13,076 nucleotides of DNA. It comes from Actinomycetota bacterium (lineage in GTDB: Bacteria; Actinomycetota; Geothermincolia; Fen-727; Anoxymicrobiaceae). The notes beneath the pieces are model-generated. The model was not told the origin of the DNA and did no database searches. It saw only the letters and a program-made list of their open reading frames with translations. Positions 1 to 6,868 of the stretch are shown in pieces. The DNA is taken from the NCBI GenBank assembly GCA_016649525.1, contig JAENXM010000024.1, positions 1-13,076 on the forward strand, read 5' to 3'. The position numbers and the translations under genes were made by a program. Each line of letters begins with the position of its first letter. The stretch's first letter is position 1.

Positions 1-509
1 ATATCGCGTGTGTGACCGTACTTCTTCCTCAACCCGTCGACGAAGTGCCGCAGCGTCGAGCTGCCCAGCAGCAGGCCGCGGCTCACCTCGAGCCCGATCA
101 CCCTGAGTTCGTTCCCCTTTCTCTCCATGTATATGTCATCCACACGCTGAATCCGGTTCCCCCCGGAGTCGAGCATCTGCTTGTCAAGAAGGTCCGCCCG
201 GAGAAGCAGCCTACCCTCTACGGTCTCCGCCGGGAAATCGGGATGTGTCCCCAGAAGACGGAAACCATCCTCATCGAATGATTCCACCTGGGACCATGGA
301 AGCAGCAGGACGATGTCCTCCGCGGGCCGAACCAGCTCGATGTCTCCCACGCAATCGGTCCAGAAGATATGCACGCCAAGGTATGCCACAGTCGGGGAGA
401 CAAGGTCATCCACCGCGAGGTCCTGCACGTGCCCGACATGCTCCCCCTCGCCGTCGAAGACCTTGACCTTGATGAGTTCACTGAAACTGACTAAATCACC
501 ATCTTCCAC
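1..509 (-). CDS. Twin PRC-barrel domain protein (C-terminus beyond window)
   Basis: The frame is open for 169 codons from a GTG at 509 to the window edge, so the C-terminus is missing. A clear SD (AAGGAGG, 524-518) sits 8 bases before the GTG and decides this start. The protein reads as two PRC-barrel-like units. The first covers about residues 8-85 and contains VKVFDGEGEHVGHVQDL. The second covers about residues 88-165 and contains RIQRVDDIYMERKGNELRVI followed by GLEVSRGLLLG. Such small beta-barrel units occur in ribosome maturation factors, photosystem proteins and metal-transporter accessory proteins. No signal peptide or membrane segment is visible. The gene begins 20 bases after the NRAMP stop codon, so the two are very likely co-transcribed and this may be a regulatory or coupling partner of the transporter. 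That role is inferred from position. The domain call is fairly secure and the function is not. Confidence 0.75.
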   Translation of the reverse strand, partial: MEDGDLVSFSELIKVKVFDGEGEHVGHVQDLAVDDLVSPTVAYLGVHIFWTDCVGDIELVRPAEDIVLLLPWSQVESFDEDGFRLLGTHPDFPAETVEGRLLLRADLLDKQMLDSGGNRIQRVDDIYMERKGNELRVIGLEVSRGLLLGSSTLRHFVDGLRKKYGHTRD

Positions 510-529
510 AAGACCAACCTCCTTGAAAG

Positions 530-1801
530 TCACCAGCCGATGGGGAATATCGAGGATATTACAAGCCAGAGATCGAGGATATAAAGTATTACGACGCATA
601 TCCAGGCCGCCACCTGGTATCTGTCGCCGTTCACGTATTTACCCATTATATCCCGGTCCTTTATGATCATTAGCATGCAGGTGACGATTATGGGCAGGAG
701 GACCCCGTTGATTGTCTGAGAGATCACCATGACCGTGATCAACGGGATGTTGGGAATCATGACCAGGAGGGCCCCTCCTGCTATGAAGAGGGTGTAGGTC
801 CAGTAGAACTTCGGGGCCTCGGAGAAAGAGCGGTCTATCCCGGATTCCCAGCCGAACGCTTCGCAAACACTGTACGCGCTGGACAGTGGCAGCACCGACG
901 CGGCAAAGAGAGACGCGAAAAGGAGTCCTGCCGCGAACAGGTAGGACGCGTACTTCCCGGCTATCGGCGCGAGCCCGAGGGCGGCCTGCTCGGCGGATGT
1001 TATCTGGGTAGCGCCGACCCCGGGCTTGTTGAAGAAGGCGGCGGCGCAGCAGACGATGATGGCAAATGCGGCAATGAACAAAAAGACGTTCCCAACGGCA
1101 GTGTCGATCCTCTCGAAGACGAGGTCTTTCTTGTCAAGGCCTTTGTCCACGACGGATGCCTGCTGGTAGAACTGCATCCAGGGAGCGATGGTAGTGCCGA
1201 TGACCGTTATGACCATGATTATCCACGAGGCGTTCAGCTGCCCGCTTGGGATGAATGTTCCCTTTGCCACCTCCAGCCAGTCCGGCTTCGCGAGGAACAT
1301 CGAGATGATGTAGCACACATATATGCCGCCGACGAGCAGGAAGATCTTCTCGACCCTCCTGTAAGAGCCCTTCAGCACCAGGAACCAGACACCGGCGGCG
1401 GCGACCGGCACGGATATGTAACTGGGTATCCCGAATAATTGTGAGCTCGCGGCCACCCCCGCGAACTCACCGATCGTGTTGGCGAAGTTGGCAACCATCA
1501 CCGCCACCATGATGGCGGCGGTCAGCCGCAGGGAGAACCTCTCGCGGATGAGGGCGGCAAGTCCCTTCCCGGTGACTATGCCCATGCGGGCGTTCATCTC
1601 CTGGACCATGTAAAGGAGCACCAGTGTCGGTATCATCACCCAGATGATGGCATAGCCGTACTTCGCACCGGCGACCGAGTAGGTAGCGATACCACCCGCA
1701 TCGTTGTCAACCAGGCTGACGATGATGCCTGGCCCCAGCACGCTCAGCATGAGTAATAGATTTTTTTTGGTTAATCTCTTTTCCCTGGCCATTTTATCCA
1801 C
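530..1801 (-). CDS. NRAMP-family divalent metal transporter, atypical metal site
   Basis: This 423-residue polytopic membrane protein of the SLC11/NRAMP family imports divalent cations across the inner membrane, usually with protons. The first membrane segment contains GPGIIVSLVDNDAGGIAT at about residues 23-40. It aligns without gaps to the family pattern GPxxLVSxAYxDPGNxAT, so DPGN has become DAGG: the aspartate is kept and the asparagine lost. In the sixth segment the family's MPHN is replaced by APWM (within TTIAPWMQFYQQ), so the metal-binding methionine is an alanine. These changes resemble the Mg2+/Mn2+-transporting NRMT branch rather than Fe/Mn importers; this comparison is from memory. 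About eleven hydrophobic segments fit the family. The GTG at 1801 gives the longest frame. The in-frame ATG at 1792 has GGTGG about six bases upstream and may be the true start. It is followed after 20 bases by the PRC-barrel gene. Confidence 0.9.
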   Translation of the reverse strand: MDKMAREKRLTKKNLLLMLSVLGPGIIVSLVDNDAGGIATYSVAGAKYGYAIIWVMIPTLVLLYMVQEMNARMGIVTGKGLAALIRERFSLRLTAAIMVAVMVANFANTIGEFAGVAASSQLFGIPSYISVPVAAAGVWFLVLKGSYRRVEKIFLLVGGIYVCYIISMFLAKPDWLEVAKGTFIPSGQLNASWIIMVITVIGTTIAPWMQFYQQASVVDKGLDKKDLVFERIDTAVGNVFLFIAAFAIIVCCAAAFFNKPGVGATQITSAEQAALGLAPIAGKYASYLFAAGLLFASLFAASVLPLSSAYSVCEAFGWESGIDRSFSEAPKFYWTYTLFIAGGALLVMIPNIPLITVMVISQTINGVLLPIIVTCMLMIIKDRDIMGKYVNGDRYQVAAWICVVILYILDLWLVISSIFPIGW

Positions 1802-1832
1802 CGCTCACCAAAGGAAGCCGACATTCTGTTGA

Positions 1833-1841
1833 ATTTTACCA
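1833..1841 (-). promoter_or_regulatory. Possible extended -10 promoter of the NRAMP operon
   Basis: Read on the minus strand, TGGTAAAAT fits an extended -10 element (TGn plus TAAAAT) and would start transcription about 25 bases before the NRAMP start. No convincing -35 hexamer is visible 16-18 bases upstream. The site lies between the lipoprotein terminator and the transporter gene, where a promoter would be needed. Confidence 0.3.
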
Positions 1842-1883
1842 TTTATGAACTGCGTGGAGGCTCGCCCGTTTACCGCCTTATTT

Positions 1884-1912
1884 TAAAAACGAAAGGCACC
1901 CTTTCGGGTGCC
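1884..1912 (-). terminator. Intrinsic terminator after the lipoprotein gene
   Basis: On the minus strand a 7-bp stem (GGCACCC at 1912-1906 in transcript order, pairing with GGGTGCC at 1901-1895) closes a GAAA loop and is followed by a U-rich tail (TTTCGTTTTT). It lies 32 bases after the lipoprotein stop codon and separates that gene from the NRAMP operon. Confidence 0.8.
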
Positions 1913-1943
1913 CTCGCGTCAAATCGCCTGACTATATTCTTAT

Positions 1944-2456
1944 CTACTGCGACGTGTTTATCGGCGGAACGCCGGGGCCGCTGCCGGATGTTATGGCGAT
2001 TTCCGTCTTTCCGAGGTGATCCACTGTGCCCTTAGCGATTGTGACCATCTTGAAGGCGTCGCCCTCCTGGAACGCGAACATACCCATCTCCTGGCCTGTA
2101 GCCGAAGTGCTTATCCCCTGTGTCAGGTCTGTAAACTGCGGCTTACCCTTCAGCTTGTCCCTGTACCAGTCGATAACTTCGGAGACCGAATCATCGGTCC
2201 AGAGTACCGCGGCCGTCCATACCTCCTCGCCCTTTTCGTTCTGGCTCTTCACGGTACCGGCAGAGTTCTCGTCCATCTTGGCACCCGGGTAGATGGGTAC
2301 CCCGAGATCCTTCTCCGTTATCGTTCCCGAAACAGTGGTTGTTCCTTCCTCTGTTTCAACCTCCACCTCGCCGGTCTTTGTGCCACCACAGCCGACCAGC
2401 GCCGCCAGCCCCAATACGAGCAGGGCCACCAGCATCAACCCGATGAACTTCTTCAT
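1944..2456 (-). CDS. Small secreted lipoprotein of unknown function
   Basis: This 170-residue protein begins with a short basic N-terminus (MKK), a hydrophobic stretch and the lipobox LVGC, so Cys23 is the predicted lipidated residue and the mature protein is anchored on the outer face of the membrane. A low-complexity Glu/Thr/Gly linker (about residues 25-45) follows. A globular domain then begins with GVPIYPGAKM and contains DDSVSEVIDWYRDKL. The YPGA plus W/F-Y-x-x-L pairing recurs in uncharacterised bacterial and archaeal lipoproteins, for which I know no function. The start is supported by AGGAGGT (2467-2461), four bases before the ATG. The gene is flanked by hairpins on both sides and has its own terminator, so it is probably monocistronic. 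It is intact, and the lipoprotein call is firm. Confidence 0.85.
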   Translation of the reverse strand: MKKFIGLMLVALLVLGLAALVGCGGTKTGEVEVETEEGTTTVSGTITEKDLGVPIYPGAKMDENSAGTVKSQNEKGEEVWTAAVLWTDDSVSEVIDWYRDKLKGKPQFTDLTQGISTSATGQEMGMFAFQEGDAFKMVTIAKGTVDHLGKTEIAITSGSGPGVPPINTSQ

Positions 2457-2496
2457 GCATACCTCCTATGGTTGTCGTTACGGACTACTGTTATAT

Positions 2497-2543
2497 CCCC
2501 CGAAGACGGGGGGCTTCTACTGTCCGGCGCCCGTTTTTCGGGC
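2497..2543 (-). other. Two tandem GC hairpins after the carotenoid gene
   Basis: Two short inverted repeats lie between the carotenoid gene and the lipoprotein gene. In + coordinates they are GCCCG/CGGGC (2529-2533 and 2539-2543, loop of five) and CCCCCG/CGGGGG (2497-2502 and 2507-2512, loop AAGA). In the minus-strand transcript they follow the stop codon at 2553. Neither is followed by a U tract, so they are 3'-end structures or weak terminators at best. Confidence 0.35.
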
Positions 2544-2552
2544 CTTCAGTCC

Positions 2553-3521
2553 TTAAGTATAATCCCAAACGAGCCTGGCTACAGAGACCAGGATCACCGG
2601 CATCATCGTAAAGGTGCCGATGAGCGCGACCTGGGTCATGCCGTCCATGAACCAGTTCATCTCGAGCACCACGATGACGACCGCGAAATAGACATAGAAA
2701 TAAGTGAGCAGCGGCACCGCGTTCACGAGGCTGCGCGGCACCCTGTTGGGCTTCTGGAAGAACATATAGAAGATGAGGACGGCAAAGAAGGGCGCGAGCC
2801 ACCAGCCGACGAAGTTCCCTATCGGCACACCGTCCCGGCCCATCAGGCCCGGGAGCTCCCTCAGGTAAGGTCCGCCCCTTATCCAGTACCACCACGGCGC
2901 CTTGTTCACGGCGTCCATCCACACCCTCGAGGTGGCGAAGGGGTCCACCATGAGGTCCCACGCGCAGACGAGCGTCGCAGAAGCTGCCGCGATGAGGATC
3001 GCCCAGAGACCTTTCCCCCACCAGGAGCGTACCCGCTTCTCGCCCTTCATCCCGATAAGCCAATCGATGAGCATGAAGGCGGAGTACATCAGGACCGACC
3101 AGGTGACGATGATGAGTATCGGTACACCGCCTATCCGCGGCCCGAGGGTCCCGGTGTAGTGGTACTTGCCGAAAAACCAGCCGTAGTTATGCCCGATGAA
3201 CTCGCAGAACCAGCTTATCGCCCAGCAGAGAAGGAAGAAGGCCACGGTCTGGCGGACCCCCTTGACCACCACGGAGTGCCAGATGAGGATGGCGAGCATC
3301 GAGAGCATGGCGAACGCGACCATCTCGGGCCGTAGTGGGATGTCGTGCCTTGCCCACGTCAGGATGTGGACGATCGCGGTCAGGACTATGTAAGCGAGTA
3401 CGATCGCGATTATCGCTCTCTGGGAGCGGGGTGAATCCTTGTATGCTTTGACGATGGATACACGCGAGTGCTGTTCCTCAGCCAGTCGGTTTTCCAAGGC
3501 AAACCTCTCCTCGCCCTTCAT
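2553..3521 (-). CDS. CruF-type carotenoid biosynthesis membrane protein (hydratase family)
   Basis: This 322-residue integral membrane protein resembles the carotenoid-synthesis family that includes CruF and bisanhydrobacterioruberin hydratase, which add water to the end double bond of acyclic carotenoids. Family-like blocks are EFIGHNYGWFFGKYHYTGTL (about residues 107-126), WDLMVDPFATSRVWMD (about 188-203) and the YWIRGGPY and GVPIGNFVGWWL blocks near residue 215. There are seven or eight hydrophobic segments. The ATG at 3521 has no SD. The in-frame TTG at 3497 has GAGGAGAGG six bases upstream, and a possible -10 (TGATAGTAT, 3538-3530 region) would put the transcript start almost on the ATG, so the TTG start (314 residues) may be used. 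No other carotenoid gene lies in the window, so the substrate is uncertain. It follows the FGGY kinase by 52 bases. Confidence 0.8.
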   Translation of the reverse strand: MKGEERFALENRLAEEQHSRVSIVKAYKDSPRSQRAIIAIVLAYIVLTAIVHILTWARHDIPLRPEMVAFAMLSMLAILIWHSVVVKGVRQTVAFFLLCWAISWFCEFIGHNYGWFFGKYHYTGTLGPRIGGVPILIIVTWSVLMYSAFMLIDWLIGMKGEKRVRSWWGKGLWAILIAAASATLVCAWDLMVDPFATSRVWMDAVNKAPWWYWIRGGPYLRELPGLMGRDGVPIGNFVGWWLAPFFAVLIFYMFFQKPNRVPRSLVNAVPLLTYFYVYFAVVIVVLEMNWFMDGMTQVALIGTFTMMPVILVSVARLVWDYT

Positions 3522-3573
3522 GTTGTGACGATACTATCAGATTCGACAGCCGCCAGATCGGCGCCTGCCTTTC

Positions 3574-5115
3574 CTACAGATGCGATTCCCTGTTAAGGTC
3601 TTTGCACACCTTGGAGAGACCCGGATAGAGCTTCCGGAAACCACTGTAGACCCGGTCGTATTCCCCGGCGTGCTCGGCGCGCGGCTCGAAGGTCTTCCTG
3701 ACCTTCACCACTTTCTTGATGTCCTTGTAGTCACCGAGGACACCGAGCGCCACAGCCACCGCCAGCGCCGATCCCATCGCCCCCGCCTCCTGAGGATTCT
3801 CCACTGCCTCCACGCGGCGCCGGGTCGCGTCCGCGACTATCTGCATCCAAACGTCGCTTTTCGCCCCTCCTCCAATAGCACGGACGGGATTGCAGGGGAA
3901 GCCCGCCTTTGCCACCGCTTCGAGCAGCCAGCGGATGTTGTAGGCGACTCCCTCGTATATAGAGCGAAGCACGTGACCCCTCTCGTGATCGAGCGAGAGG
4001 TTGACGAATGAAGCCCGGAGCGTCGTATCTGTCACGGGGGACCGCTCCCCGTACATCCAGGGCGTGAAGACAAGGCGCTTCGAGCCCGGCTCCACCGCCC
4101 CGACCTCCTCGTCAAGGACATGGAATATCTCCATCTCACCTCCCGCCCGCGCCCGCTCATCGGTGGTGGCGAACTGCTCGGCGAACCACTTGAGGCACGC
4201 TCCAGCGGTCTCGGACTCCCCCAGCATTATGAACATGTCAGGGTCCGCCGAGGCGACTGATACTATCCCGTTCTTTCCGATGTTCTTCGGGCGCGCCACC
4301 GAAAGGCAGAGCCAGCTCGAGGTTCCCAGGTTTATGTGGGCGTCTCCGTCCTCGAGAGCCCCGGATCCTGTCGCCGCCCCCGGTATGTCCGCCATGCCCG
4401 CTATCACCGGGGTGTCGGGCAACAGGCCCATGTCCTCCGCGGCATCCTCCTTGAGGTGACCGGCGACATCGATGCTGCTCCTGATAGGGGGCATCTTTTC
4501 GAGGGAAGCGCCGCAGATTTTAGCCAGTAACCTGGACCAGTCCCTGGTCCTGTTCACAAGGATCCCGGTCCCGCCGGCGCCTGTGTGGTCGATGACCATA
4601 TTCCCGGTCGCCCTGCTCACCAGGTACCCCGTCGTATCGAGAAAATACCTGGTGTCCTGAAAGAGCTCGGGCTCGTTCTCCTTGAGCCACGCCAGCTTGC
4701 ACACGACGTCTTTTCCGGACGGCAGGGCACCGGCTACGAGCATCATGACCCGCTTCCCCCCGAGCCGTCTTATCATGCGCTCGGCCTGGACATCCGCCCT
4801 GCTGTCGAGCCATATCACCGCCGGCCGGAGCGGCTTACCCTCGGCATCCACCGGTATGACCCCTATCATCTGCCCGGCGAAGCCCATCCCGATGACCCGG
4901 CCCGGATCGACACCGCTCTGCGTGATAACTCTACGCGTGCCGGCAGAGACCGCCCGCCACCAGTCCTCCGGGTCCTGCTCGGCCCAGTTCGGAAAGGGAT
5001 AAGAGACCCCGTAAGGTTCAAAGCTCGAGGCCAGCATGATCCCGTCTGTGTCGGCGATCACCGACTTGCAGCCGCCGGTGCCGACATCGTGACCGATAAC
5101 GAACTGGTCCGCCAT
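3574..5115 (-). CDS. FGGY-family carbohydrate kinase (xylulokinase-like, substrate unknown)
   Basis: This 513-residue protein has the two actin-like halves of FGGY sugar kinases, which transfer phosphate from ATP to a sugar or polyol in the cytoplasm. The N-terminal phosphate loop is GHDVGTGGCKS (residues 8-18). Sugar-side residues lie in GFAGQMIGV and WLDSRAD (about 78-107). The probable catalytic base is Asp243 in AGMADIPGAATGSG, followed by the phosphate-contacting NLGTSSWLC. The C-terminal adenosine site is IGGGAKSDVWMQIVADAT and EAGAMGSALAVAVALG. Length is normal for the family and nothing appears broken. The start is supported by GGGAGG four bases before the ATG. The gene begins 19 bases after the saccharopine-dehydrogenase-like gene, so the two form one operon. 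It resembles xylulokinase more than glycerol kinase or rhamnulokinase, but the substrate cannot be read from sequence. Confidence 0.9.
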   Translation of the reverse strand: MADQFVIGHDVGTGGCKSVIADTDGIMLASSFEPYGVSYPFPNWAEQDPEDWWRAVSAGTRRVITQSGVDPGRVIGMGFAGQMIGVIPVDAEGKPLRPAVIWLDSRADVQAERMIRRLGGKRVMMLVAGALPSGKDVVCKLAWLKENEPELFQDTRYFLDTTGYLVSRATGNMVIDHTGAGGTGILVNRTRDWSRLLAKICGASLEKMPPIRSSIDVAGHLKEDAAEDMGLLPDTPVIAGMADIPGAATGSGALEDGDAHINLGTSSWLCLSVARPKNIGKNGIVSVASADPDMFIMLGESETAGACLKWFAEQFATTDERARAGGEMEIFHVLDEEVGAVEPGSKRLVFTPWMYGERSPVTDTTLRASFVNLSLDHERGHVLRSIYEGVAYNIRWLLEAVAKAGFPCNPVRAIGGGAKSDVWMQIVADATRRRVEAVENPQEAGAMGSALAVAVALGVLGDYKDIKKVVKVRKTFEPRAEHAGEYDRVYSGFRKLYPGLSKVCKDLNRESHL

Positions 5116-5134
5116 GCGCCCTCCCGAAGTGGTT

Positions 5135-6355
5135 CTATATCTTGAAGTCGATGCTTTCCTTTTTGCCGTCCCCGTCTATGTGCTCGATGAAGATGGGGAC
5201 CTCGTTGCCCATGCCGGTCCCCTTTATGACCTGCCCCGCGAGCTTCAGCATGTCAAGCGGCCTCACGCCCGCCTCGGGCGGGAAAACACCTTTCAGGTCA
5301 ATCTCGCCCTCGCTCATCATTATCGCGCCAAGTGCGGCGGGTATGCCGGTACCCTCGCCGGCGCCCGCTCCTTTCGACGTCATCGAAAAGATGTAAGTGT
5401 GCGGGTCGCCGTCCTTCTTTCCACTCACCTTGACCTTCAGGCACCCCGTCGGCTCTTTGAGCCCCGCAGCGGCCAGAAGCGCCGGCCGCTTGGAGATGAT
5501 GTACGCTACGGCGAACTCGATAGGGACTACCGCGCTGCCCTGGACGGTCAGCGGCTCCTCGATGCAAATCCCGAGCCGCACCGTGTCCATGGTCAGCCTG
5601 AAGTAATCAAGGGGTATTACGACACCGTTGTTCGTCACGCGCTTTATACCTTTCAGGTGTTTTGGGAGGGTTATGGTCTCCGGATGCGGATACGGATAGA
5701 CAGGGTATGTCCCGATGTCCCTGAACTCCGTCTCCTCGACGAAAGCCTGGCCGCTTTCCTCGAGCATCCTCACGGTTATGAACCTGCCGTCCACGAACAA
5801 CGGGATCTCGCTCGTCATGGCATGGATACGGTGTTTTATGACCGCTGCCCCCTCTGTCGGCTCCCCGCCGTGAGCGTGGTAGATGTCCACCGATTCAACC
5901 TCTGCAAGCATCTCGTCGGCGCACCATCTGGCAAGCACGTTTGCCAGGCCGGGCGAGTTCCCCATGCCTATCAAGGCCGATACGCCGGCCTTCCTGGCAT
6001 TGTCGTCTAGCGCGAGCATCGCCTCGGTGGCATCAAGGTCGTCGCATACGTCCACGTAATCTATGCCCGACGCGATGACGGCCTTTAGAACCGGCGGACC
6101 GTACCTGTAGAAGGGGCCGATGCAGTTGACCACCACGGTCGAACCCTCGATCACCTTCCCGATGCTGTCCTCTTTCTCGACATCGACCGAGGCCGCTTTC
6201 ACTCGCTTGGGGTCAAGCGCCTCCGCCATCTCGCACGCGGCTTCGTACCTCTTCTCCGCGACCACGATCTCGTCGAAGAAATCACCTGAAGCGAGGGTCC
6301 GCACGGCGACACTCCCGACGCCCCCGCAGCCTCCAAGCACAACGACTCTGGACAT
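5135..6355 (-). CDS. Saccharopine dehydrogenase-family oxidoreductase
   Basis: This 406-residue protein has an N-terminal Rossmann fold with the dinucleotide loop GGCGGVGSVAVRTL (about residues 8-21). It then has the family segments VVNCIGPFYRYGPPVLKA and IDYVDVCDD (about 74-106) and GMGNSPGLANVLARW (about 130-144). These match NAD(P)-dependent saccharopine dehydrogenase-like and related amino-acid or trans-acting reductases. The C-terminal half carries the substrate domain. True lysine-pathway enzymes cannot be told apart from the many orphan homologues by eye, so no gene symbol is given. The ATG at 6355 is preceded by GGGGGTGAGAG, a modest SD. The stop codon is 19 bases before the FGGY kinase, so this is the first gene of the operon. 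The genes around it give no clear lysine-biosynthesis context. Confidence 0.85.
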   Translation of the reverse strand: MSRVVVLGGCGGVGSVAVRTLASGDFFDEIVVAEKRYEAACEMAEALDPKRVKAASVDVEKEDSIGKVIEGSTVVVNCIGPFYRYGPPVLKAVIASGIDYVDVCDDLDATEAMLALDDNARKAGVSALIGMGNSPGLANVLARWCADEMLAEVESVDIYHAHGGEPTEGAAVIKHRIHAMTSEIPLFVDGRFITVRMLEESGQAFVEETEFRDIGTYPVYPYPHPETITLPKHLKGIKRVTNNGVVIPLDYFRLTMDTVRLGICIEEPLTVQGSAVVPIEFAVAYIISKRPALLAAAGLKEPTGCLKVKVSGKKDGDPHTYIFSMTSKGAGAGEGTGIPAALGAIMMSEGEIDLKGVFPPEAGVRPLDMLKLAGQVIKGTGMGNEVPIFIEHIDGDGKKESIDFKI

Positions 6356-6395
6356 CTCTCACCCCCGGGGGTTGATGCTTCCGAACGTCACGGGA

Positions 6396-6407
6396 AGAAT
6401 CCTAGCA
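6396..6407 (-). promoter_or_regulatory. Possible extended -10 promoter of the 6355-2553 operon
   Basis: The minus strand reads TGCTAGGAT, a TGn-extended -10-like element about 45 bases before the oxidoreductase start codon. No -35 hexamer of note is present, so this is only a candidate. Confidence 0.25.
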
Positions 6408-6449
6408 CTTGCCGGGGAAGAGCGCACCTGCCGAATCTCAACGGGACGA

Positions 6450-6468
6450 CGCACCGTACACCGGTGCG
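6450..6468 (-). other. GC hairpin after the surface-protein relic
   Basis: A 7-bp inverted repeat (CGCACCG, loop of five, CGGTGCG) lies about 44 bases beyond the relic's stop codon in its reading direction. No U tract follows, so a terminator role is only possible. It may be the leftover 3' end of the decayed gene. Confidence 0.3.
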
Positions 6469-6511
6469 CCGATGTAGCATAAATGAAGTTGCTTGGGCCA
6501 GCAGGAAAATG

Positions 6512-6667
6512 CTACGGCATGTAACCTATGACATCGTGCCCGCCGGTCCAGACACCATTGTAGTTGAAGTACATCGGGCGCTCGGCGATTATCCCGATCC
6601 CGTTCGCCGTCTCCACCTTCGCGGAGAAGTCGTGCGCGGCGTCGTGATAAACACCCTTACCTACCGT
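6512..6667 (-). pseudogene. C-terminal relic of a repeat-type surface protein
   Basis: The minus strand keeps 51 codons open between a TGA (6670-6668) and a TAG (6514-6512), with no usable start codon or SD. The translation contains HDFSAKVET and then ERPMYFNYNGVWTGGHDVIG, ending YMP. From memory, this block closes large secreted proteins of some Actinomycetota and related genomes, where it follows beta-rich repeats. Just upstream the same theme appears shifted in frame: another frame reads LANER, then a stop, then VRVF, which resembles the N-E-R-x-T-V-x-V stretch that normally precedes HDFS. This suggests at least one frameshift. The simplest reading is a decayed gene truncated at its 5' end. 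No transposase or repeat border is visible to show how it was cut. Confidence 0.6.
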
Positions 6668-6719
6668 TCATTGGCCAGGCTACTTTAATCCCCGGCTGGC
6701 CCTTTTCAGCGTCTTTTTG

Positions 6720-6748
6720 TTGCCAATGTCACGGACTTGCATTATACT
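6720..6748 (+). promoter_or_regulatory. Sigma-70-type promoter of the RRM gene
   Basis: TTGCCA (6720-6725) and TATACT (6743-6748) are separated by exactly 17 bases, close to the TTGACA/TATAAT consensus. Transcription should start near 6755, giving a leader of about 120 bases before the GTG at 6875. This is the best promoter match in the window. Confidence 0.75.
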
Positions 6749-6759
6749 ACCGAGATGGT

Positions 6760-6773
6760 GCGCAGAGATGCGC
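6760..6773 (+). other. Leader hairpin with GNRA loop
   Basis: GCGCA (6760-6764) pairs with TGCGC (6769-6773) around a GAGA tetraloop, which fits the GNRA class. It would form within the first 20 nucleotides of the predicted RRM transcript and could stabilise its 5' end. The stem is short, so it may be fortuitous. Confidence 0.4.
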
Positions 6774-6817
6774 GGGAGTGACGGTTTTTCTGTTAGATAC
6801 TTGTACAGGAGTTATTT

Positions 6818-6868
6818 ATGAGTTTCCGAGGAGACCGCATCCTCGGATTTTTTTGTAGGAGGAGGTGA
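6818..6868 (+). CDS. Leader peptide ORF (16 codons) in the RRM gene leader
   Basis: An ATG at 6818 with AGGAG (6807-6811) six bases upstream opens a 16-codon frame, MSFRGDRILGFFCRRR, ending in TGA at 6866-6868. The coding sequence runs through the terminator stem (6825-6847) and its T tract (read as Phe-Phe). It finishes with three consecutive AGG arginine codons that are also the SD of the RRM gene. The stop codon is six bases before the RRM GTG. Layout, spacing and overlap are those expected of a translated leader controlling termination. There is no homology evidence and the peptide may have no function of its own. I judge translation likely but unproven. Confidence 0.5.
   Translation: MSFRGDRILGFFCRRR
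6825..6854 (+). terminator. Intrinsic terminator in the RRM leader (putative attenuator)
   Basis: TCCGAGGA (6825-6832) pairs perfectly with TCCTCGGA (6840-6847) around a 7-base loop and is followed directly by seven T residues (6848-6854). It lies between the predicted promoter and the RRM gene on the same strand, so it should stop transcription before the gene unless it is prevented from folding. The leader ORF crosses it, and its 3' arm (UCCUC) could alternatively pair with GAGGA in the downstream SD. Confidence 0.75.

Noticed and set aside
2016..3335. Long plus-strand ORF of 439 codons
   Set aside because: It is antisense to the lipoprotein and CruF-like genes and its translation is rich in His, Arg, Pro and Glu with no recognisable domain; it is a shadow of GC-rich codons on the other strand.
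5114..6010. Plus-strand ORF of 298 codons opposite the oxidoreductase
   Set aside because: It is antisense to a clear Rossmann-fold protein and has no SD or plausible family.
6464..6688. Plus-strand ORF of 74 codons in the non-coding stretch
   Set aside because: The minus strand here carries a recognisable surface-protein terminus, so this is its antisense shadow; it also lacks an SD.
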